Positions 1 through 8,473 of a DNA stretch of 43,980 nucleotides are shown piece after piece. Source of the stretch: an uncultured Bacteroidota bacterium (GTDB taxonomy: Bacteria > Bacteroidota > Bacteroidia > Chitinophagales > Saprospiraceae); NCBI GenBank assembly GCA_902609095.1, contig CACLQQ010000016.1, positions 1 through 43,980 of the forward strand, in the 5' to 3' direction. A program made the position numbers and the translations under genes. Each line of letters opens with the position of its first letter. Position 1 is the stretch's first letter. Below the pieces are notes generated by a model that was not told the origin of the DNA, did no database searches, and worked only from the letters and a program-made list of their open reading frames with translations.

Positions 1-1135
1 GTTGTTTTGATTGAGTTGCTGGGTTACGTTCTTAAGTCGTTTTTGATAATAATTAGTGATATTGGAAAATTCAGTTAATTGAGATTTAGAATCGAGATAG
101 AATGGGAAAATTAGCAATTGGCATATAACGAGATCAACTATATTTTTCTTAAATTTTATTGCAGGTAAGAGCATCAAGATAATGATCAAGGGTATACCCT
201 TTGATAATAATGTCCTATCTGATATAATAATTCCGTGATAAATTGTTGTGATGAAGCCTGATAATGCCATTATTAGAAAAGTGAGAAAATAAGCAAAACT
301 CTTTTTGCTCCAGGATAAACCAATGATTAGAGCTGAAAGAAGCCAAATGGATAAAACATTAGTTTTAATAAAGGTAGTGGAGAACTGAATGATTCTATTG
401 TAAATCTTTTCCGTATTTGATACTAACTGAGACACCCCGTCGATCGGCGTGGCTTTGCGAACTTCAGGCATGATCATACCATTACCAGTATTCGAATAGA
501 CAATTCCGTTAGATACTGCGTATCTAACGAGAAATCCAATCGTATATGGTATGATAATTTGGGTCAATAAAAATATTAGATCCTTTTCAACTCTCCTGAT
601 AAGTCACTTTTTAGGCTGGATAAAAACACGAGTGGGACTAAAAGTTACACCATTGATAAGGTTCCAAAACATAATATTGCTCCTACCGGAAAAACAATGT
701 ACGGAGATTTGACTTTAGTAGAAATGAAATATATTATTGGGAGCATACTTAGTGCAGCCAAGGTGATATTGGGCCACAGATTTTGACAATGTACCGTAGG
801 TTATAATGACGCACAAATTGAAATAATTAGTGCACATATCTTGTCATTAGCCCTTATGTCTATACAAATTAAAGTATAAAACATTACGGATAACAAACTT
901 AAAAGAGCAGCTAGGGAAGGAGGTACCATTTTGATGAAGTCAAAAAAAGTAATGATTAATCCATCTCCCTTCATGTTGTAGATTTTATGCATATTGTGAT
1001 TTGAGACTTTGAACAAAAGCGTCATGTCTCCAAAAAGCAATATCAAAGTAGACGTGTATTAAAGATGCGAAGAAATAAAAAAGTATAGCTACAATCAATA
1101 TTGGAATAATTAATCTTTTGATCTTATGTGATTGT
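1..1135 (-). pseudogene. Degraded multi-pass membrane protein, cut by left edge
   Basis: The minus strand carries a hydrophobic protein in pieces. From about 600 down to position 1 one frame is open and runs off the window. From 1046 to about 610 a second frame carries more hydrophobic segments but is broken by stops near 801 and 646. A frameshift between about 600 and 640 joins the two. A third frame near 1110-1040 encodes a Lys-rich start followed by a strongly hydrophobic stretch, consistent with a first membrane helix. The pieces follow each other in order, which is why I read one decayed gene rather than several small ones. I do not recognise the family. A membrane protein of the cell-surface polysaccharide or glycosyltransferase kind is possible, because the adjacent plus-strand gene is a decayed glycosyltransferase. 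Confidence 0.5.
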
Positions 1136-1243
1136 GAGCTATTCTTTCTACTAAAGCTATAATTTAATAACTAATTCTTTTTACTATTTGAGAAATGAAG
1201 TCCATACAGTCTACTTATAATTAAAAGATAAGTTCTTTTTTAT

Positions 1244-2221
1244 ATGAAGAGAGACAATCGTATATGTGTTATTATTCCATTATACAATGAACATGAGGTC
1301 TTTCAGAGTCTTATCAATAGACTCGAAAAGGTAATCGACGAGTGCTCCTTTGAGATAGAAGTCATTTTAATAGATGATGGGAATACGGATAAAACAAAAG
1401 AACTCATTAAAGAAGTCTTTAAGTCTAATCTTCAATACATGGCACTTATTTTGGCAAAAATTATGGACATCAGTTGGCTATTATTGCTGGAATGAAGTAT
1501 GCAAAGGCAAAAAAAAGTGTGTTCATTATAGATGGCTCTGGCTATCTTCAGGATCCACCAGAGTTAATTCTGCCTTGGTATGAACTAATCACTGAAAATA
1601 ATTTCGACGTTGTTAATGTAGAGAGACAATTATTAATCCAAGAAGGGTTGTTTAAAAAGTATAGCCCGAATTTTTTTATAAATGGCTAAACGTATTTACG
1701 AATGAAAGAATCCCACTAAATAGCGGGGATTTTTGCATGTTAAGTATAAGAGTTGTAAGTATCTTAAATGATGTGCCTGAACGATATAGGTTTATCAGAG
1801 GGCTCAGAAGCTCTATTGGGTTTAGTCAATGTGCATATAGCTATGAGCGTGAAGCAAGAAGAGGAGGAGAACCAAAATACCCTCTTATAAAAATGATTTC
1901 TTTAGCCCTTGGTGGTATTTATGGGTTTAGGGATATTCCTTAAAAATATATGATTGGAAGTGGAATAGTACTCATGCTATTATTAATAACCTATTTGTTA
2001 TATGGCTTTATAAAATCGTTGATTTGGGGTACTGCAACATCTGGTTTTTTAGGTTTCTTATCAGTAATCATACTATATGGGGAATCAATCTTTTAGGGAT
2101 AGGAATTAAAAGAGGATATGTAATTTGTAATTTTTTTGAAATAAAAAAGAGGCCTTTATTCTTAATCGATGAAATCATTAACTATGAAGGGTCTGTAAAG
2201 CCTGAGTATAATAGAAAATGA
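1244..2221 (+). pseudogene. Family 2 glycosyltransferase (GtrB/DPM1-like), frameshifted
   Basis: In intact form this would be a membrane-anchored GT-A enzyme that moves a sugar from a nucleotide sugar to a lipid phosphate. The first frame (from 1244) shows the N-terminal fold CVIIPLYNE and the nucleotide-sugar motif LIDDGNTDKT. A frameshift near 1450-1475 leads to GMKYAKAKK, VFIIDG and the LQDPPELI motif. Another shift near 1690 leads to the region with NSGDF, PERYRFIRGLRS and GFSQ. A TAA at 1941 follows GFRDIP, where the C-terminal membrane helices begin. A last shift near 2080 gives the end (IKKRPLFLIDE), stopping at 2221. Order and spacing match a gene of about 320 codons. Three frame changes plus a nonsense codon make it non-functional as sequenced. 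Confidence 0.85.
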
Positions 2222-2301
2222 ATGGAGCATCAAAGGTTATAACTATGAGGACAAAATATCCTTGTTTAAACAAAAATTACAAATAGTTAAACAAAATAGG
2301 C

Positions 2302-2332
2302 TTGGTCTCATTTCTATTTCCAAATACTTTAT
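2302..2332 (+). promoter_or_regulatory. Bacteroidota-type promoter for fasciclin gene
   Basis: TTG at 2302-2304 is followed after 20 bases by TACTTTAT at 2325-2332, one base off the phylum's -33/-7 pattern (TTG, about 20 bases, TAnnTTTG). The ATG lies at 2336, three bases after the box, so the transcript would have almost no leader. Confidence 0.45.
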
Positions 2333-2335
2333 ACT

Positions 2336-2842
2336 ATGAAATCATTAATTATTACATTATTTGTTGTGGCCATGAGTGCTGTAACTTTTGCTGGAACTAA
2401 TCCAGAACCAATCAAAAATGGAGCCGATGATGACATCGTTTCATTAGCGGTAAACACAGAATTTTTATCAACACTTGTTGCAGCAGTTAAAGCTGGTGAT
2501 TTAGTTGATGTACTACAAGGAGAAGGTCCTTTCACAGTATTTGCTCCAACTAATGAAGCTTTTGCTAGTTTACCTGAGGGCACTTTAGAGACTTTATTGA
2601 AGCCAGAAAATAAGGATCAATTGGTCTCTATTTTGACTTATCATGTTGTCTCTGGCACGGTAAAATCTACTGACCTCAGTGATGGGATGACTGCACCAAC
2701 GGTTAATGGAGCAGAGATTACAGTAACGATCAATGATGCCGGTGTTATGATCAATGATGCAACTGTGTCAGTTGCTGATATCAAAGCGTCTAACGGAGTA
2801 GTACACGTAATTAATAAGGTGATTTTACCTCCCTCAAAATAA
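2336..2842 (+). CDS. Secreted fasciclin (FAS1) domain protein
   Basis: A 168-residue exported protein. The first 19 residues form a signal peptide ending VTFA. The rest is one FAS1 domain: the H1-type box [17 protein letters not shown], the central YH box ([10 protein letters not shown]) and the H2-type end [12 protein letters not shown]. Such proteins are small secreted or surface adhesins found widely in Bacteroidota; the ligand cannot be told from the sequence. The gene stands alone, with its own promoter at 2302-2332 and a strong terminator at 2870-2897, so it is probably a monocistronic, well-expressed gene. The domain covers nearly the whole mature protein, so nothing is missing. Confidence 0.93.
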   Translation: MKSLIITLFVVAMSAVTFAGTNPEPIKNGADDDIVSLAVNTEFLSTLVAAVKAGDLVDVLQGEGPFTVFAPTNEAFASLPEGTLETLLKPENKDQLVSILTYHVVSGTVKSTDLSDGMTAPTVNGAEITVTINDAGVMINDATVSVADIKASNGVVHVINKVILPPSK

Positions 2843-2869
2843 TTGAGTTACCATACTTTAATTTTGAAA

Positions 2870-2897
2870 GGGCACTTAATTGCAAGTGTCCTTTTTT
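2870..2897 (+). terminator. Rho-independent terminator after fasciclin gene
   Basis: GGGCACTT (2870-2877) pairs with AAGTGTCC (2884-2891) across a six-base loop, with one G-U pair, and is followed by TTTTTT. Confidence 0.85.
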
Positions 2898-2958
2898 AGT
2901 ACACTGCCCTCATCTATAAATATGTAAAAAGCATTTACATTAATTCTTATTTTAATGT

Positions 2959-3324
2959 GTGGCTGACACTGGCATAGTTTCTGCTTTTGGATGTGACATG
3001 AATATTGAGGAGATTAACAAAAAGCATTTTATTAAAACGGATATGTTGTTTAGAGTAGGGAAGGGGCTTTCGTCCAAACTGCTGAAATTTGAAAACAACA
3101 TCGTTTACCTGGAACTGGAAGTACGCAAAAGATGGGACAGAAGCATCGATGCAGCAGCTTTCATAGTGTCACATTCATGGAAAGATGAGCACCCAGAATT
3201 CGAGGGTGCCATTGCATCAAAAGTATACGTTATAGATAGCAGGGAGTTTGATTATAAGCGCACACTCATGCACTTAGGAGTGAAGCCTGGTTATGACGCC
3301 TATAAGGGAGTGTTTTTCAAATAA
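2959..3324 (+). CDS. Uncharacterised 121-residue protein (or 108 from ATG 2998)
   Basis: I do not recognise a family. The frame opens at GTG 2959 directly after a TAA; the ATG at 2998 (MNIEEINKKHF) is a better conventional start and gives 108 residues. There is no signal peptide or membrane helix. The middle is charged (VRKRWDRS) and the C-terminal half has an aromatic and glycine pattern (LGVKPGYDAYKGVFFK). Codon use looks slightly richer in GC than the neighbours. It sits alone between a terminated gene and a convergent operon. It may be a real orphan gene or the remaining end of a longer decayed gene, because in-frame sequence upstream stops immediately. Confidence 0.4.
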   Translation: MADTGIVSAFGCDMNIEEINKKHFIKTDMLFRVGKGLSSKLLKFENNIVYLELEVRKRWDRSIDAAAFIVSHSWKDEHPEFEGAIASKVYVIDSREFDYKRTLMHLGVKPGYDAYKGVFFK

Positions 3325-3359
3325 AATACTGTCCGCACGATTCACCTTTTAATTATAGA

Positions 3360-4331
3360 TTACAATACTCCTATACTCTCATTATAGAGAACAGCTGTTA
3401 CAACTTGACCTACTACTCTCAGGGTTCTTTTACTTATAATATCAATATTATCATCGTGGGTATGATGATAATCACCGAAGCTTGATCTATTATCATTAGG
3501 CTGGCTGATAATATCGATCATTTTAATTCCCCCGTTTTTCATGACCCAATAGTGATCGTCCATTACGGCGCCTGAAGTATCATCTCTAAAGAAGTCTGAA
3601 TAACCCATTCTAGCTGCCAATGTCCATACCTTATCCTGTTCATCTCGAGCGTTTATGAAAGAGTATTCTTCTCTTCCGAATATGGCTCCTTCAGCACCCA
3701 CCATATCTAAGAGAATACCATAATGTGCCATATATTCTTTTGGTACCTTATTAGATCCCCAATATTGTGCTCCTAAGGCCCAACTGTCTTGTGATTCGCT
3801 GTTGCCTTGGTCCTCGGCATCAAAGAAGATAAAATCAACTCCCATATCGATAGTATTTTCAGAGATAAGTCTTGCGATTTCAAGCATTACGGCTACTCCA
3901 CTTCCACCATCGTCAGCTCCTGGAATAGGTTCATCTTGTCTTTCATCGTCTTTTTCGGCAATGAGTCTACTATCCCAGTGCGCTCCAAGTAGTATGCGTT
4001 TGGATTTGTTCGGATTAATTTGAGCCATAATGTTGAATGATGGAACTTCCGTTTTGCCGAGAAAGTCTGAGTTGAAATCTTGCCTTATAACCCTGGCACC
4101 AAAACGCTCCATTGTTTTGATGATCCATTCTCCACAGGCTTTATGCTCAGAAGTACCGGGAATTCTAAATCCGAATGCTAATTGCTTTTCTATATGTGCG
4201 TAGGCATTATCTGCACTAAATGCAGGAATCTGAACACTTTTTTTAGGCGCCGGAGCGCTTGGATTTGTATCATTCTTACACGAAATAGTAAGAAAGAGAT
4301 AGAAACTGATTGCACCGATATACTTCATCAT
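3360..4331 (-). CDS. M28-family lipoprotein, glutaminyl cyclase-like
   Basis: Predicted zinc-dependent exopeptidase or glutaminyl-peptide cyclotransferase of clan MH, about 323 residues. The start at 4331 gives MMKYIGAIS, a lipoprotein signal with lipobox LTISC; longer starts add an unlikely polar leader and overlap cysS. Zinc ligands and catalytic acids appear in family order: H in GAHWDSR, D in PGADDGGSG, E in FFDAEDQG, and a C-terminal H in DYHHTHDD. The HWDSR and DAEDQG boxes resemble glutaminyl cyclases more than aminopeptidases, so pyroglutamate formation on exported proteins is plausible. It is anchored outside the inner membrane. It lies 8 bases after cysS on the same strand and is probably co-transcribed with it. 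Confidence 0.88.
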   Translation of the reverse strand: MMKYIGAISFYLFLTISCKNDTNPSAPAPKKSVQIPAFSADNAYAHIEKQLAFGFRIPGTSEHKACGEWIIKTMERFGARVIRQDFNSDFLGKTEVPSFNIMAQINPNKSKRILLGAHWDSRLIAEKDDERQDEPIPGADDGGSGVAVMLEIARLISENTIDMGVDFIFFDAEDQGNSESQDSWALGAQYWGSNKVPKEYMAHYGILLDMVGAEGAIFGREEYSFINARDEQDKVWTLAARMGYSDFFRDDTSGAVMDDHYWVMKNGGIKMIDIISQPNDNRSSFGDYHHTHDDNIDIISKRTLRVVGQVVTAVLYNESIGVL

Positions 4332-4339
4332 TATTAGAT

Positions 4340-5839
4340 TTAATTGAGACTCCAACTTGTTCCTTCCTTCCCATCTTTGACAAGGATATTTTCCTTGGCC
4401 AATGCATCTCTTATTTTATCAGACGTCGTCCAATCTTTATTATAACGAGCCTTTTGCCTGAGCTCAAGTACTAATTGCATTACTCCATCTAAGCTACTAT
4501 ATAAATTGTTTCCTTGACTACTGGTCTCATCTAATAGACCCATGATATTCATGAGGACATCCCTGAAGCACTGTTTCAACTCGGCCATTGTAGTGGCAGT
4601 AAAGTCTTGGAACTCTCGTTTTCCGTTTTTATAACTATTTATGATAGGAACTAATTCAAATAGCCTTGCTAAGGCCTTAGGAGTATTGAAGTCATCATTT
4701 AATTCGTCAAATACAGAGCTAATCGATTCTTTGATTTGTATATCTAATTCATTTTCTACTGAAGAACCTTCATGATGAATCTGTTGTAAATAGCGGTTGG
4801 CTTCGATCAACTTTTTATATCCTTTCTCAGCTGCGCTCAATGCTTCATCACTGATATCTATAGTTGATCGGTAGTGAGCCTGCATCAAAAAGAATCGGAT
4901 AACCATTGGGCTATAGCCTTTAGTAATATGTTCACTCTCTCCTGTGAATAGTTGATGGGGAGTAATGGTGTTTCCATCACTCTTAGACATCTTGCGACCA
5001 TTCATTAAGAGCATATTACTATGGAGCCAATATTTTGCAGGTGCGCATCCACAAGCTCCTATGTTTTGTGCTACTTCGTTCTCATGATGGGGGAATTTTA
5101 AATCGTTTCCTCCTCCATGAATATCGAAGTGCTCACCAAGATATTTGGTACTCATTGCAGAGCACTCCAGATGCCACCCAGGGAATCCTACGGACCAAGG
5201 AGAATTCCATTTCATCAGATGACGATCATCAGCTTTCATCCAAATAGCAAAATCGGCAGGATTTCTTTTTTCTTTTTGATTTTTTAAATCTCTTGTTTCA
5301 GAGAACAGTTTGTCAATGATTCTCCCCGATAATTTACCATAAGATTCATATTTCTTGTGAAACTTGATTGTGTCAAAATATACCGAACCATTTTTGACAT
5401 AAGCCAAATTATTGTCGAGTATTTTTTGGACCATTTCAATTTGCTCAATGATATGTCCTGTTGCTCGAGGTTCGATGCTGGGTGGTAATACGTTGAAGAT
5501 ATCCATCATCTGATGAAATCCATTGGTATATTTCTGAACTACTTCCATTGGCTCAAGATCTTCAAGTTTTGCACGCTCGGCAATTTTGTCCTCTCCAGTA
5601 TCTAAATCGCCAACTAAGTGTCCAACATCAGTAATGTTTCTGACATATCGAACCTTATATCCTAGGTGAATAAGATATCTATAAATGACATCGAAAGAAA
5701 TGAAAGTTCTAATGTTTCCTAAATGCACATCGCTGTACACTGTAGGGCCACAAACGTACATACCGATATGACCTAAATTAATAGGCTTAAATATTTCTTT
5801 TTGCCTACTTAGGCTATTGTGAATATGGAGCTCTGACAT
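4340..5839 (-). CDS. cysS: Cysteinyl-tRNA synthetase
   Basis: Class I aminoacyl-tRNA synthetase charging tRNA-Cys, 499 residues, near the usual length. The N-terminus carries the zinc cysteine in YVCGPTVY (C30) and the HIGH-type box HLGN (39-42). Further zinc ligands are in WHLECSAMS and in the [15 protein letters not shown] region. The KMSKS loop ([10 protein letters not shown]) is at about residue 290. The C-terminal helical anticodon-binding region is present to the end. The reading frame is clean. The upstream stretch 5840-5934 separates it from the EEP gene; no clear -7 box is seen there. Confidence 0.97.
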   Translation of the reverse strand: MSELHIHNSLSRQKEIFKPINLGHIGMYVCGPTVYSDVHLGNIRTFISFDVIYRYLIHLGYKVRYVRNITDVGHLVGDLDTGEDKIAERAKLEDLEPMEVVQKYTNGFHQMMDIFNVLPPSIEPRATGHIIEQIEMVQKILDNNLAYVKNGSVYFDTIKFHKKYESYGKLSGRIIDKLFSETRDLKNQKEKRNPADFAIWMKADDRHLMKWNSPWSVGFPGWHLECSAMSTKYLGEHFDIHGGGNDLKFPHHENEVAQNIGACGCAPAKYWLHSNMLLMNGRKMSKSDGNTITPHQLFTGESEHITKGYSPMVIRFFLMQAHYRSTIDISDEALSAAEKGYKKLIEANRYLQQIHHEGSSVENELDIQIKESISSVFDELNDDFNTPKALARLFELVPIINSYKNGKREFQDFTATTMAELKQCFRDVLMNIMGLLDETSSQGNNLYSSLDGVMQLVLELRQKARYNKDWTTSDKIRDALAKENILVKDGKEGTSWSLN

Positions 5840-5934
5840 GTGCTGTCTCTGTATTAGTCTTTACTTAGAACAATTCTGAAATTCTACTTCTTGTAGAACA
5901 TCAATATATGCGTCAAAATGTTGCAAAAATATCT

Positions 5935-7029
5935 TTATTTCAGTTTATAGGATGCTTTAATCGGATAATGATCTGACAGTCTACTATTTAATCTTTGGTA
6001 GGACTGAATTTCTAAGTTCTCATCAGATAATAAATAATCAATTCTGAGCATGGGTATCAAGCCTATCCAAGTACTCCCTAACCCGATACCTTTATCAATC
6101 CAAGCGTCGTTCATGTTTGCAGATAAATTTTGGTAAGTATGTGAAATAGGAGTTTCATTAAAATCTCCTGCAATGATTACTGGATGAGGACTTGACATAG
6201 CATGCTTTTTTATTCGTTGAGCTTGGTCTGCACGAACATAAGTGTACTTATGATATTGGTTGACCATCTTTCCAACTTCAGTTATTAAGTTACTCCTATT
6301 ATGCTCACTTTTAGTGATCATCTTGACCGATTCCTCGCTCAATCTATTGGACTCGAGGTGGACACTATAAGTTCTTATCACTTGTCCGTCAATATTGATA
6401 TCAGACCAAACACATGAGTTTGGCTTAGCACCAAAATCTATAGCTCCTTCTTTTTGGATCGGATATTTAGAAAGGACAGCCGTTCCTCTTCTCTTCAATT
6501 TGTGATAATAAGGATAGATAGATTTAGACGGCAGAATTTTTTCAACTACATGGTTAACCTCTTGCAACAATATGATATCTGGTTGAGGTTTAATATTTAT
6601 CATTTCCCTGAAAGAATTTTTAATGTCTGAGGTCATTATATACCTATGGTCAACCATTTTTATACCAGTCATAGCATTATAAGACATTACACAGAGGTCG
6701 GGATTGATACCTTTTTCTTGAATTGATATATTGAAGAAATGTCTCATAGAAGGCGCTGATAGGCATACACATATGAGCAATAGGTAATAAGACACTCCTC
6801 GAGCAGTAATTAATAAAATCAGTAGAGCCACAGATATCAGAAATACGATAGGGAAAGTTAAACCCAATAATGAGAGACTCATTTGTTCGAAGGGCTCTAT
6901 CCATTGAGATAGATAGGCTGCACCAAGGAATGCACTTGCTATTAGGCAGAGCCAATTCAAAATTTTAGCCCTCAATGCCCTACTCTTGATTTTTGCTTGC
7001 TCTAAATAGTACTTCTTTGTCTTCTGCAC
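5935..7029 (-). CDS. Membrane-anchored endonuclease/exonuclease/phosphatase family protein
   Basis: 364 residues. The N-terminal 100 or so residues hold about three hydrophobic helices, and the rest is an EEP fold: MSYNAM, the metal-binding glutamate in ILLQEVN, SVHLESN, AGDFNETP and the final SDHYPIKA with its catalytic histidine. In this family the acids and histidine bind a divalent metal and cleave phosphodiester or phosphomonoester bonds; substrates include DNA, sphingomyelin and inositol phosphates, and none can be chosen here. The catalytic domain probably faces the periplasm or cytoplasm next to the membrane. The start overlaps the upstream rhomboid gene by 50 bases, showing tight coupling in the mutL-rhomboid-rhomboid operon. 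Confidence 0.88.
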   Translation of the reverse strand: MQKTKKYYLEQAKIKSRALRAKILNWLCLIASAFLGAAYLSQWIEPFEQMSLSLLGLTFPIVFLISVALLILLITARGVSYYLLLICVCLSAPSMRHFFNISIQEKGINPDLCVMSYNAMTGIKMVDHRYIMTSDIKNSFREMINIKPQPDIILLQEVNHVVEKILPSKSIYPYYHKLKRRGTAVLSKYPIQKEGAIDFGAKPNSCVWSDINIDGQVIRTYSVHLESNRLSEESVKMITKSEHNRSNLITEVGKMVNQYHKYTYVRADQAQRIKKHAMSSPHPVIIAGDFNETPISHTYQNLSANMNDAWIDKGIGLGSTWIGLIPMLRIDYLLSDENLEIQSYQRLNSRLSDHYPIKASYKLK

Positions 7030-7858
7030 TTAGACTATCGTATCCCGATGCATTTATTTTATCTAGTATGCGATCTACTTCTGACTGTAAATCTTCTGAA
7101 CGGGTAGATTTCTGCTTTGAACTTTTTTCATTTTGAACGTTATGTACGACTTTCATTTTAGTCTTCCTCTTTTGTTTTCTGCTGGCTTTAGTACTGGGAT
7201 TGGATAATATAGCTAATAGGTCAGTCCCCTGCTGAAGCATATAGATATATAACCCTCCGAATACAGCTCCTCCTAAGTGAGCTATTCGGCCACCTGGATT
7301 GTTGGCTTCAGATAGCATTACCAAATCAATAAGTACAAGAGCTGAGGCTATCCACTTTAATTTGATATCACCCAGTAGAATGAGTCTCATATTATAATCT
7401 GGCGCTAAAAATCCCGCCGCAACTACAAATGCCATTACCGCAGCAGATGCACCATAGGCGATACCTGATGCACTCAGTAAAGGAGCGCAAAAAAGAAATA
7501 AAACTGCACCAAATAAACCTCCTGCTATATATAATGGAACGATCTTTTTATCTCCGATGAGGTCTCCAACAATCTTACCGAACCAATATAGCATAAGCAT
7601 ATTCCACCCAATGTGCCAAAGACCCTGGTGGACAAACATGTGGGTTACAACGGTCCAAGGTTTTTGTGTCGCAGATAGAAATCCTGATGGTAGTGCTATC
7701 CATGTCAGAAACTCCTTAAAAAAACCGCTGCTAGCAGGGCTGAACGCTCTTACGATAATGATACCAAGAAATATGAAAAAGTTGATCAATATGATCTGAA
7801 CGATCTTATTGCCATAACGAAATTGTGATTTTATGTCGTCAATTATTGAATCCAACAT
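6980..7858 (-). CDS. Rhomboid family intramembrane serine protease (long form)
   Basis: 292 residues with about six membrane helices. Rhomboid signatures are in order: H82 and N86 in the helix-2 motif HIGWN, the catalytic serine S138 in GASAA (a variant of GxSG), and catalytic H194 in RIAHLGG. The last 75 residues form a basic, charged cytoplasmic tail rich in Lys and Ser, ending in a helical stretch (DRILDKINASGYDSLSAED), a tail commonly seen on the longer Bacteroidota rhomboid. It would cut transmembrane helices of membrane proteins; its substrates are unknown. It lies 32 bases downstream of the second rhomboid gene and overlaps the EEP gene. Confidence 0.93.
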   Translation of the reverse strand: MLDSIIDDIKSQFRYGNKIVQIILINFFIFLGIIIVRAFSPASSGFFKEFLTWIALPSGFLSATQKPWTVVTHMFVHQGLWHIGWNMLMLYWFGKIVGDLIGDKKIVPLYIAGGLFGAVLFLFCAPLLSASGIAYGASAAVMAFVVAAGFLAPDYNMRLILLGDIKLKWIASALVLIDLVMLSEANNPGGRIAHLGGAVFGGLYIYMLQQGTDLLAILSNPSTKASRKQKRKTKMKVVHNVQNEKSSKQKSTRSEDLQSEVDRILDKINASGYDSLSAEDKEVLFRASKNQE

Positions 7859-7890
7859 CCGTAATATAGAAACGTATGGAAGCTAAAAAG

Positions 7891-8469
7891 TTACATATTC
7901 ATTGGAAATTTTCTCCAAAATAAAATCAATAGGGATCCAAACAAGGCTCCCCCTAAATGAGCAAAGTGAGCAATACCAGTATTGTAACTGCTGATACCTA
8001 AGAATAGATCTATTCCTAAAATTAGGAGGACCATATGTTTAGCTTTCATAGGTATAGGCGGAATGAGGAGCATCACTCGAGCATTGGGAAATAGCATAGC
8101 AAAAGCTAAAACAACTCCGCTTATAGCACCAGAAGCTCCTAAAACAGGTGCTCCACCTCCTATAAGGAGATGTAAAATCATGGCTCCTAAGCCGCACAGT
8201 AAGTAATAAATTAAAAATTTCTTATCCCCCCAGAGTCGCTCTATCATAGGACCAAAAAAATAGAGTGCCAACATATTGAAAAATAGATGACCCATATTTG
8301 CATGCATGAACATATGGGTCACTAATTGTATCGGTTTGAAATAAGGAGATGAAGGAGGATATAATATGAAATAGTGCCTAAATGAAGCGAGCATAGGCAG
8401 ACTCGTTCCTAAGAATATAATCGCATTAATTATGATAAGCTGTTTAACGACTTCTGTAAGGTTGTGCAT
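7891..8469 (-). CDS. Rhomboid family intramembrane serine protease (short form)
   Basis: 192 residues from the ATG at 8469 (MHNLTEVVKQ). The longer open frame upstream lies inside mutL and is out of frame with it, so it is not real. Six hydrophobic helices with HxxxN (H61, N65), catalytic S113 in GASGA and H171 in AHLGG. Unlike its neighbour it keeps the canonical GxSG and has almost no soluble tail. The start lies only 4 bases beyond the mutL stop, so translation is likely coupled. The two rhomboids differ too much for a recent duplication; they look like two long-separated paralogues kept side by side. Confidence 0.93.
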   Translation of the reverse strand: MHNLTEVVKQLIIINAIIFLGTSLPMLASFRHYFILYPPSSPYFKPIQLVTHMFMHANMGHLFFNMLALYFFGPMIERLWGDKKFLIYYLLCGLGAMILHLLIGGGAPVLGASGAISGVVLAFAMLFPNARVMLLIPPIPMKAKHMVLLILGIDLFLGISSYNTGIAHFAHLGGALFGSLLILFWRKFPMNM

Positions 8470-8473
8470 TATA

